Assembly: GCF_018499575.1 (NCBI RefSeq)
Contig: NZ_JAHDAP010000001.1
Location: 620,001 to 684,000 of the forward strand
Length of the DNA: 64,000 bases
Direction: 5' to 3'
Source of the DNA: Streptococcus infantis
GTDB lineage: Bacteria > Bacillota > Bacilli > Lactobacillales > Streptococcaceae
Below, piece after piece: positions 56,786-64,000 of the stretch (position 1 is the stretch's first letter; every line of letters starts with the position of its first letter). Both the position numbers and the translations under genes were made by a program. The notes beneath the pieces were generated by a model. That model was not told the origin of the DNA. It saw only the letters and a list, made by a program, of their open reading frames with translations, and made no database searches.

Positions 56786-59700
56786 CTAAGCATCCATATT
56801 CTCTAAATCTTTTAGTTTAACAGAGACAATCTTAGATACACCAGATTCTTGCATGGTCACCCCATAGATAGAGTCTGCTGCTGCCATGGTTCCCTTACGG
56901 TGGGTAACGACGATAAACTGGCTGTCCTTATCAAATCGATTGAGATAATCACCAAAACGCTTAACGTTAGCCTCATCGAGTGCGGCCTCTACCTCATCTA
57001 GTATTACAAATGGAATGGTCTTAACACGAATGATTGAGAAGAGCAAAGCTAGAGCTGACAAAGCCTTCTCCCCACCACTCATGAGGTTGAGGGATTGGAT
57101 TTTCTTACCTGGTGGTTGCACAGAGATTTCGACACCTGCAGTCAATAAATCTCCTTCTGTCAGGATTAGGTCTGCTTGACCACCACCAAACATCTGCTTA
57201 AAGGTAACTTTAAAGGACTCCCGAATGGCTTCGAATGTTGACTTAAAGCGCTCTTTCACTTCATCATTCATCTCTGTAATGGTCTCAAGAAGTAAGTTTT
57301 TAGCAGAAAGAATGTCATCTCGCTGACTATTCAAGAATTCTAAACGTTCGTGCACTTCATCAAACTGTTCAATGGCATCCAAATTGACCGGACCAAGTGA
57401 ACGAATGGATTTTTCCAAATCCTTAACCTTTTGTTCAGCGATCGCTAAATCTTCTAACGGATTAGCTTGTTCCAAAGCTTCTGTATAGCTAATCTGATAT
57501 TCTTCAGTCAATTGACTTTGAAGATAGCGAAGGCGATCCGTAATCTTCTCCTTGGTCGCTTCTGCTCGTGTTTGCTTACGAATCAATTCTTCATTTTGCT
57601 GACGAGCTTGTTCTAAATGACTGGCAATATCATCCAGTTGTCCCTCAATGTCGTCTAGTTCAAACTGCTTACGAATCAATCCTTGTTGAATTTCTTCCTT
57701 CTGACTCTTGGCTTCTGCTTCCTGCTTGGTCAAAAGTTCTGTATCAACTTTTTCAAGATTGTCTACTTTTTCTTGCAAAAGACGTTCAATCTCTTCTTGT
57801 TCGATATTGAGGTTCTCAAGTTCTTTGTTAATCCGTTCAATATCCGCAACTTCGTAACGTTTTCGCCCTATCATTTCTGTTTTGAACAGACGTTCTTGAG
57901 AAAGTTTATCCTGCAAGTTTTGGTAGCGTTCCTGAATAGCATTTTTATTGGACTTGATTTCTTCGATTTCAGATTCCAGCTTTTGCTTTTCAGTTGAAAT
58001 AACTGCAAGACGTTCTTGGCATTTTTCCTTTTCAGCTTGCCAATCTCCACCTCTGAGGTTATTTAATTCTTTTTCCTGAAGTTCTAGAAGGGTTTCAAGT
58101 TCTTCGACCTGCTGGCTAGTTTGTTGATAAGCCAGATATAAGCCTTGTTCCTGGATACGAGCTTGCTCTCCCTGGGACTTAATAGTCTCCAAAGTTTGGC
58201 TAAGTTCATTCAAGGATTCTTGAACTGACTTCAGATTTTCTTCCTCTTGGCGAAGAAGTTTTTCTTCTTGAGCAATCTCTTTTTGCAACTGCTCCAATTC
58301 AGGCTTGATGAAAATGCTGTTATTTTGACGATTGGCCCCACCAGCATATGAACCACCTGTTCGTAGTTCTGTACCGTCTAGCGTTACCATACGAACTTGA
58401 TAGCGTACCTTACGAGCAGCATCACGCGCATGCTCAACTGTATCAAAGATAGCTGTAGTAGCTAGCAGATTTTTAAAGATAGCTTCAAGCTTGCTATCAA
58501 ATGTCACCAATTCATCTGCCATACCAAGAAAACCAGGACTTGAGGCAATCACATCTTGATTCTGACCTGAAATGCTACGAGCCTTAATGGTTGTCAAAGG
58601 TAGGAAAGTCGCACGACCAGCTCGATTTCGTTTAAGGAAGTCGATAGCTTTAGTCGCTGCCTGTTCGTCTTCAACGATGATGTGTTGGCTACTTGCACCA
58701 AGTGCAATTTCAAGAGCTGTCTGATAACGAACATCAAAGGTTAAATGTTCACTGACTGCCCCGATAATACCACCCAAGCGATTTTTTTCTTGGAGAACAC
58801 TCTTAACACCCGCATAAAAATTGCTATGGTTCTTAAGAATGTTTTCCAAACTTTGCGCCTTGGCCTGTTTGTTTTTCAGATTATCCAAACGGTCAAAGAG
58901 TTGATTTTGCTGACTTTGATAAGCCTGCTTTTGTTCTTCTTCTTGCTTAGCATTGGTCTGATAGTCAGCAAGTAAGCTTTGTACTTCTTCTTTAGCTGAT
59001 TTAAGGGCAAGCTCTTGCTCACTAGCCTTGGACTTGGCAGAAGCCAATTGTTCCTTCAAGGATTCTAATTGTTCTTCTTGCTTTTGAGTCTGTTGGCGAC
59101 TATTTTCAAGGTCATTCTCAATCCGTGTCAATTGGTTAGAGACATCCGCTTCTTCCTGTAAGAAAGCCACGAAACGTTCACGCAATTGCTCAATCATTTG
59201 ATCTGGATCATCAGAAAAAGCTAATAACTCTGCTTCTAAACGATTGAGTTCCTTAGTATTGACCGCTAAATTTTCTTCTAACTGACTGAGATTTGCTTCT
59301 TTTTCTTCCTTCTCCTGAATGAGAGCATTTCTCTTTTCGTCCAAACTAGCTAATCGTGCTTGAGCTTCTTGTTGATTGAGAGCGACTTGTTCTGTTTCCA
59401 GTTTTGACAAGGCTAACTTACGCTCTAACTCACTGATTAGACCAGTCAAATCCATCAGTGTGGACTGGTCTTTTGACATTTCAGCTTGCAAATCATGACG
59501 TTTCTTTTTAAGAGTTTGGTTTTCTTCCTCTAATTCTTCACGTTTTTGATAGTAGTTCGTCAAAAGTTCTTGAACTTGGTTTAATTCTTCTTCTGTTAAA
59601 TCCAATTCAGCTTTACTGGCTTGAATTTGTGCAACCAAAACATCCAAGTAGATAGCCTTACGCTGACCATCTATTTCTATAAATTTACGAGCTGTAGCTG

Positions 59701-60325
59701 CTTGCTTTTCTAAGGGCTTGATTTGATTGTCTAACTCATAGATGATATCTTCCAAGCGGTCTAAATTGTCTTGAGTTTGTTGCAGTTTACTTTCTGTCTC
59801 TTTTCGACGAGTCTTATACTTCAAGACTCCGGCCGCTTCTTCAAAAATAGCCCGACGCTCCTCAGGTTTGGAATTAAAAATTTCTTCGACCTTCCCTTGG
59901 GAAATAATAGAGAAGGAATCGCGCCCAAGACCAGTATCTAAGAAAAGGTCATGAATATCACGAAGACGGACTTTTTTGCCGTCAATCTTGTACTCGCTAT
60001 CTCCCGTACGATAGATGTGACGCTCTACCTTAATTTCCTGGCCTGCATCCTTGATAAAGCCGTCCTGGTTATCTAGAGTAACAACTACAGAAGCATAGTT
60101 TAATGGTTTTCTACTTTCTGTTCCTGCAAAGATGACATCAGGCATCTTCCCACCACGTAGGCTTTTTACACTAGATTCACCTAGTGCCCAACGCAGACTT
60201 TCCGTGATGTTTGATTTTCCAGAACCATTAGGTCCTACAACTGCTGTTACTCCTTGGTCAAATACAACCTTGGTCTTGTCAGCAAAGGATTTAAACCCTT
60301 GGATTTCAATTTCTTTTAAATACAT
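56786..60325 (-). CDS. smc: Chromosome partition protein Smc
   Basis: Condensin ATPase that compacts and separates chromosomes. At 1179 residues, full length: Walker [14 protein letters not shown] (32-44), long coiled coil, hinge (about 500-660, with [13 protein letters not shown]), second coiled coil, and C-terminal [17 protein letters not shown] signature with DEVEAALD Walker B. It overlaps rnc by 10 bp. Confidence 0.98.
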   Translation of the reverse strand: MYLKEIEIQGFKSFADKTKVVFDQGVTAVVGPNGSGKSNITESLRWALGESSVKSLRGGKMPDVIFAGTESRKPLNYASVVVTLDNQDGFIKDAGQEIKVERHIYRTGDSEYKIDGKKVRLRDIHDLFLDTGLGRDSFSIISQGKVEEIFNSKPEERRAIFEEAAGVLKYKTRRKETESKLQQTQDNLDRLEDIIYELDNQIKPLEKQAATARKFIEIDGQRKAIYLDVLVAQIQASKAELDLTEEELNQVQELLTNYYQKREELEEENQTLKKKRHDLQAEMSKDQSTLMDLTGLISELERKLALSKLETEQVALNQQEAQARLASLDEKRNALIQEKEEKEANLSQLEENLAVNTKELNRLEAELLAFSDDPDQMIEQLRERFVAFLQEEADVSNQLTRIENDLENSRQQTQKQEEQLESLKEQLASAKSKASEQELALKSAKEEVQSLLADYQTNAKQEEEQKQAYQSQQNQLFDRLDNLKNKQAKAQSLENILKNHSNFYAGVKSVLQEKNRLGGIIGAVSEHLTFDVRYQTALEIALGASSQHIIVEDEQAATKAIDFLKRNRAGRATFLPLTTIKARSISGQNQDVIASSPGFLGMADELVTFDSKLEAIFKNLLATTAIFDTVEHARDAARKVRYQVRMVTLDGTELRTGGSYAGGANRQNNSIFIKPELEQLQKEIAQEEKLLRQEEENLKSVQESLNELSQTLETIKSQGEQARIQEQGLYLAYQQTSQQVEELETLLELQEKELNNLRGGDWQAEKEKCQERLAVISTEKQKLESEIEEIKSNKNAIQERYQNLQDKLSQERLFKTEMIGRKRYEVADIERINKELENLNIEQEEIERLLQEKVDNLEKVDTELLTKQEAEAKSQKEEIQQGLIRKQFELDDIEGQLDDIASHLEQARQQNEELIRKQTRAEATKEKITDRLRYLQSQLTEEYQISYTEALEQANPLEDLAIAEQKVKDLEKSIRSLGPVNLDAIEQFDEVHERLEFLNSQRDDILSAKNLLLETITEMNDEVKERFKSTFEAIRESFKVTFKQMFGGGQADLILTEGDLLTAGVEISVQPPGKKIQSLNLMSGGEKALSALALLFSIIRVKTIPFVILDEVEAALDEANVKRFGDYLNRFDKDSQFIVVTHRKGTMAAADSIYGVTMQESGVSKIVSVKLKDLENMDA

Positions 60326-61014
60326 GAATCCAGCCCTTCCTCAACTGCATTTTTAGCGGCTTCTTGCTCGGCCAATTTTTTAGATCGTCCTTGACCAGTA
60401 CCTAGACTCTTCCCTTCGACAAGGACTTCCACCTCAAACATCTTATCATGGGCAGGTCCATTTTCCGAAATCACCTGATAACGAATATCAACGTCCCCAT
60501 TTACTTGAAGCAATTCCTGGAGGTGAGTCTTGTAGTCTTTAATCATTTCAAAATCACCAGCTTCAACCTTTGGTATCATGACTTGATAGATAAATTCCTT
60601 AACACTAGCCAGACCCTTATCTAAAAGGAGGGCGCCCAAAAAGGCTTCAAAGGCATCACCCAAGATGGTATCACGATTGCGACCACCTGATTTTTCTTCT
60701 CCTTTGCCTAGCTTGATAAACTGATCAAACTGGCAATCACGCGCAAAACCAGCTAAACTCTCTTCGCGAACAATCATGGCACGAAGTTTAGATAAATCAC
60801 CTTCTGGTTTTTTAGGATATTTCTTGTACAGATATTCTGAAATCAATAATTGCAGAACAGCGTCTCCTAAGAATTCCAAGCGTTCATTGTGTGAAATTTT
60901 TAAGAGGCGGTGCTCATTTGCGTAACTAGTATGAGTAAAAGCAGTTTCAAGTAATTGTTTATCTGAAAAAACAAGCTCAAAACGTTGCTCTAACACGGTT
61001 TCTAATTCTTTCAT
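60316..61014 (-). CDS. rnc: Ribonuclease III
   Basis: Cuts double-stranded RNA, including 16S/23S precursors. The 232 residues show the signature [14 protein letters not shown] (about 42-55), acidic sites at [11 protein letters not shown], and a C-terminal dsRNA-binding domain ([14 protein letters not shown], then [14 protein letters not shown]). First gene of rnc-smc. A TGGTATAAT promoter lies at 61049-61054 with a CTGACT -35. Confidence 0.97.
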   Translation of the reverse strand: MKELETVLEQRFELVFSDKQLLETAFTHTSYANEHRLLKISHNERLEFLGDAVLQLLISEYLYKKYPKKPEGDLSKLRAMIVREESLAGFARDCQFDQFIKLGKGEEKSGGRNRDTILGDAFEAFLGALLLDKGLASVKEFIYQVMIPKVEAGDFEMIKDYKTHLQELLQVNGDVDIRYQVISENGPAHDKMFEVEVLVEGKSLGTGQGRSKKLAEQEAAKNAVEEGLDSCI

Positions 61015-61048
61015 AAGAACCTCTTTCTAAAACATTACAATACACTCC

Positions 61049-61077
61049 ATTATACCAAAAAAAGGATTCATAGTCAG
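61049..61077 (-). promoter_or_regulatory. Promoter of rnc-smc
   Basis: Minus strand CTGACT (61072-61077), 17-base spacer, extended TGG-TATAAT (-10 at 61049-61054). Confidence 0.7.
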
Positions 61078-61154
61078 AAAATAACCGTTAAAACGACTTT
61101 TTCTCACTTATCTCTAAAATCAATCCATTACTAGCAGTCTAGCCTATTTTTTGG

Positions 61155-61160
61155 TATAAT
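61155..61160 (+). promoter_or_regulatory. Extended -10 promoter of ylxM
   Basis: TGGTATAAT (TG-n-TATAAT, -10 at 61155-61160) ends seven bases before the ylxM ATG at 61168, so transcription would begin at or next to the start codon. No good -35 and no Shine-Dalgarno. Confidence 0.6.
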
Positions 61161-61167
61161 AAATCTT

Positions 61168-61500
61168 ATGGAAATTGAAAAAACCAATCGAATGAATGCT
61201 CTGTTTGAATTTTATGCAGCCCTTTTGACTGATAAGCAGATGAACTATATCGAACTCTACTATGCAGATGACTATAGTTTAGCTGAAATCGCTGAAGAAT
61301 TCGGCGTTAGTCGCCAAGCTGTTTATGACAATATCAAACGTACAGAAAAAATACTGGAAGATTATGAAATGAAGCTTCATATGTACTCTGACTACATTGT
61401 TCGCAGTCAGATTTTCGATCAGATTTTGGAGCGTTATCCAGAAGATGCTTTTCTACAAGAGCAAGTTGAGATTTTAACAAGTATTGACAATAGAGAATAA
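61168..61500 (+). CDS. ylxM: SRP-associated helix-turn-helix protein YlxM
   Basis: A 110-residue protein with a sigma-70 region 4-like helix-turn-helix ([33 protein letters not shown], seen as two shorter blocks around residues 27-60). It is regularly found before ffh and assists SRP in streptococci. No Shine-Dalgarno precedes the ATG and the promoter abuts it, so the mRNA may be leaderless. Stops 11 bp before ffh. Confidence 0.93.
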   Translation: MEIEKTNRMNALFEFYAALLTDKQMNYIELYYADDYSLAEIAEEFGVSRQAVYDNIKRTEKILEDYEMKLHMYSDYIVRSQIFDQILERYPEDAFLQEQVEILTSIDNRE

Positions 61501-61511
61501 GAGGAATAAAT

Positions 61512-63077
61512 ATGGCATTTGAAAATTTAACAGAACGTTTGCAGAACGTCTTTAAAAATTTACGTAAAAAAGGAAAAATCACCGAGAGCGATATCCAAGA
61601 AGCAACCAAGGAAATTCGTCTAGCTCTTTTAGAGGCCGACGTTGCTCTTCCTGTAGTCAAGGACTTTATCAAAAAGGTTCGTGAACGTGCCATTGGGCAT
61701 GAAGTGATTGATACCCTCAATCCAGCCCAACAAATCATCAAGATTGTAAATGAAGAGTTAACCGCAGTTCTTGGTTCAGATACAGCTGAGATTATCAAGT
61801 CTCCAAAAATCCCAACTATTATCATGATGGTCGGTTTGCAAGGGGCTGGTAAAACAACTTTTGCGGGTAAACTTGCTAACAAACTTAAAAAGGAAGAGGA
61901 TGCTCGTCCTTTAATGATTGCGGCCGACATCTATCGCCCTGCTGCTATTGACCAGCTCAAAACACTGGGACAACAAATTGATGTTCCTGTCTTTGCTCTT
62001 GGGACTGAAGTTCCTGCAGTTGAGATTGTTCGCCAAGGTTTGGAGCAAGCTAAAGCCAACCACAACGACTATGTCTTGATTGATACGGCCGGTCGTTTAC
62101 AAATTGACGAGCTTCTCATGAATGAGCTCCGTGACGTTAAAGCCTTGGCTCAACCAAATGAAATTCTCTTGGTCATCGATGCCATGATTGGTCAGGAAGC
62201 TGCCAACGTTGCACGTGAATTTAACGATCAATTAGAAGTTACTGGTGTTATCCTTACAAAGATTGACGGTGACACTCGTGGTGGTGCGGCCCTTTCTGTT
62301 CGTCATATCACAGGAAAACCAATCAAATTCACTGGTACTGGTGAGAAGATTACCGACATTGAAACCTTCCACCCTGACCGTATGGCCAGCCGTATTCTCG
62401 GTATGGGAGATATGCTGACTCTGATTGAAAAAGCTTCCCAAGAATACGATGAGCAAAAAGCCATTGAAATGGCTGAAAAGATGCGAGAAAACACCTTCGA
62501 TTTCAACGATTTCATCGATCAGTTGGATCAGGTACAAAATATGGGGCCAATGGAAGATTTACTCAAAATGATTCCAGGCATGGCCAACAATCCTGCCCTT
62601 CAAAACATGAAGGTGGATGAGCGCCAAATTGCTCGCAAACGTGCCATCGTCTCTTCTATGACCCCTGAAGAACGTGAAAATCCAGATTTACTAACACCAA
62701 GCCGTCGTCGTCGTATCGCTGCAGGTTCTGGAAATACCTTTATCGAAGTCAACAAGTTCATCAAAGACTTTAACCAAGCCAAGCAACTCATGCAAGGTGT
62801 CATGTCTGGTGATATGAACAAGATGATGAAACAAATGGGCATCAACCCTAATAACCTTCCTAAGAATATGCCTGGCGGCATGGATATGTCAGCCCTTGAA
62901 GGCATGATGGGACAAGGTGGTATGCCTGATATGTCCACTCTTGGAGGAGCTGGAATGCCAGATATGAGCCAGATGCTCGGTGGAGGTCTCAAGGGTAAAA
63001 TCGGAGAATTCGCTATGAAGCAATCCATGAAACGTATGGCTAATAAAATGAAAAAAGCTAAGAAAAAACGCAAATAA
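61512..63077 (+). CDS. ffh: Signal recognition particle protein Ffh
   Basis: Binds signal sequences and 4.5S RNA and hands ribosomes to FtsY. The 521 residues: N domain (1-90), G domain (GLQGAGKTTFAGKLA, DTAGRL, LTKIDGDTRGG), then a methionine-rich M domain (about 320-520, with many M-x-x-M-x-M and a Lys-rich end). AAGAGGAA before the ATG. Followed by a terminator. Confidence 0.98.
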   Translation: MAFENLTERLQNVFKNLRKKGKITESDIQEATKEIRLALLEADVALPVVKDFIKKVRERAIGHEVIDTLNPAQQIIKIVNEELTAVLGSDTAEIIKSPKIPTIIMMVGLQGAGKTTFAGKLANKLKKEEDARPLMIAADIYRPAAIDQLKTLGQQIDVPVFALGTEVPAVEIVRQGLEQAKANHNDYVLIDTAGRLQIDELLMNELRDVKALAQPNEILLVIDAMIGQEAANVAREFNDQLEVTGVILTKIDGDTRGGAALSVRHITGKPIKFTGTGEKITDIETFHPDRMASRILGMGDMLTLIEKASQEYDEQKAIEMAEKMRENTFDFNDFIDQLDQVQNMGPMEDLLKMIPGMANNPALQNMKVDERQIARKRAIVSSMTPEERENPDLLTPSRRRRIAAGSGNTFIEVNKFIKDFNQAKQLMQGVMSGDMNKMMKQMGINPNNLPKNMPGGMDMSALEGMMGQGGMPDMSTLGGAGMPDMSQMLGGGLKGKIGEFAMKQSMKRMANKMKKAKKKRK

Positions 63078-63102
63078 AAAGGACTCAGTTGAGTCCTTTT
63101 TA
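63077..63102. terminator. Bidirectional terminator after ffh
   Basis: AAAAAGGACTC-AGTT-GAGTCCTTTTT hairpin overlapping the ffh stop; also serves the convergent partial gene. Confidence 0.9.
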
Positions 63103-63108
63103 TTCTAA

Positions 63109-64000
63109 TTATCTATAAAAGAAACTTTCTGGTGAAATAACTGCTGATTGACTAATCGTCGAAGCTTCGATTAAACGGTCCTTTGTCGCATCAGATTCAC
63201 CGTTATTTGAGTAGGCAGGATTGCCAGCAGGAATCAATACATATGAGAGAGGCCCATAAGGATTAGATTCTTCTAAGTTCAATGTCAAAAGAGGTAACTC
63301 TGGATTTTTACGAAAGGCAGTTACTTGGAATGTTCCTTGTTTACCCTTGTGGTGTTTTATTTCTTTACTTGTAATTGTAACAGTTTCTCCGCTGCTATTA
63401 GTCCAATTCCCTTCAATGCTAGATACATCTCCAGAAAAAACAGAAGAAATATCAGCTTTTAATGTTGATTGTGTTTCTTTTGTAACATCCTCTTTATCTT
63501 TACTAGTATTTTGTTTAAAGTCGTTCCAAGTCACTTGTTTAAAATCAACTTTTTCAGATGAAATACCTAAAACTTCTGCTGGTTCATTCCCTTGAAACTG
63601 TTTAAAATCTTTCTTCACAATTTCTTCTAATTTCCCATCTTTTAATTGATAAGAGATTGCTTCCCAGTTTGGATCAGTACCTTGACCAGCTAAATACTGT
63701 AACGTTCCGTCTTTGTAAATCGTTAGACTACTTCGCATTGATCCACCACCAGTACCTGCTCCTTTTACAAAAACTGGTTTCCCATCTTTCAATGTGTATA
63801 TGGCTATGATAAACTCTGAATCACCAATTAGAAGTTCCTGGGTTTTATCATTGTTAATGTCATAAAAAGCATATTTTTTTGTGTGCCCATTTTCTTTTAT
63901 TTGAGCTAAGTAATTCATTACCATAGCCTCTTGAGCTTCTGTTCCCTCTACTGCTGATTTAAGCGCATCATTACCGTTAGTGGTCAACTTCTCAAATTTT
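63109..64000 (-). CDS. Putative secreted/lipoprotein, 3' part (runs out of window)
   Basis: About 297 codons are visible and the frame is open at base 64000, so the N-terminus with any signal peptide lies outside. The visible part has an N-terminal beta-rich domain (YAFYDINNDKTQELLIGD, a calcium-type D-x-N-x-D-x-x-x-E loop) and a C-terminal domain, about the last 100 residues (IEGNWTNSSGETVTIT, then YVLIPAGNP), resembling short domains at the ends of streptococcal lipoproteins. Function unknown. Confidence 0.7.
   Translation of the reverse strand, partial: KFEKLTTNGNDALKSAVEGTEAQEAMVMNYLAQIKENGHTKKYAFYDINNDKTQELLIGDSEFIIAIYTLKDGKPVFVKGAGTGGGSMRSSLTIYKDGTLQYLAGQGTDPNWEAISYQLKDGKLEEIVKKDFKQFQGNEPAEVLGISSEKVDFKQVTWNDFKQNTSKDKEDVTKETQSTLKADISSVFSGDVSSIEGNWTNSSGETVTITSKEIKHHKGKQGTFQVTAFRKNPELPLLTLNLEESNPYGPLSYVLIPAGNPAYSNNGESDATKDRLIEASTISQSAVISPESFFYR

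Overview
The window is chromosomal DNA of a mitis-group Streptococcus close to S. oralis, S. mitis or S. infantis. The evidence is pneumococcus-like protein sequences throughout (PavA, CoiA, PrsA, UvrB, MutX, GlnPQ, GlyQS), AT-rich gene-dense DNA, and T-box and L10-leader regulation. Gene order follows pneumococcal blocks as I remember them, but the blocks are joined differently, so several synteny breakpoints fall here. No tRNA, rRNA, prophage, insertion sequence or CRISPR array was seen.

Layout. 1-702 is the 5' part of dnaG. 883-2974 holds three small lineage-specific genes, one resembling a TipC-type immunity protein. 3236-6295 is a tryptophan-type ABC transporter (trpXYZ) under a T-box with a UGG specifier. 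6362-10421 is ppc and ftsW. 10598-20857 is prsA, an O-methyltransferase gene, pepF, coiA, an orphan CARF-nuclease (Card1/DUF1887-like) gene framed by two ~182-bp direct repeats, tehB, smpB, rnr and secG. rpmG (not obvious because it starts with GTG), coaE and mutM follow. 22559-26330 is a restriction-modification cassette inserted between mutM and era; its specificity gene is interrupted by a (TA)10 tract. 26386-28176 is era, dgkA and ybeY, divergent from pavA/rqcH and a YitT gene.

30918-35442 is a flavin/NADH module: nox divergent from apbE and two flavodoxin-like reductases, the second carrying a PAS domain and a tail with two ApbE-type flavinylation motifs. 35525-39480 is a DUF896 gene and glyS-glyQ under a glycine T-box, with a duplicated glyQ start region between leader and gene. 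39621-40771 is rplJ-rplL with an L10 leader. 41318-42432 is niaX-niaR. 42429-46143 (minus) is mutX, three small membrane proteins, a quinone-reductase-like flavoprotein and two GNAT acetyltransferases.

46153-63102 is uvrB, glnPH-glnQ-zwf with a GlnR box, ftsY, two HAD phosphatases, an HD hydrolase, a TRIC-like channel, smc-rnc, and divergent ylxM-ffh. The window ends inside a putative secreted protein or lipoprotein (63109-64000).

Best candidates for under-described biology are: (1) the repeat-framed orphan Card1-like gene, (2) the nuclease-methylase fusion whose specificity subunit can gain a third target-recognition domain by TA-tract slippage, (3) the cytosolic apbE plus doubly tagged reductase-PAS protein, and (4) the duplicated glyQ initiation region. 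All functional statements rest on reading the sequence and on remembered family features; no database search was run.
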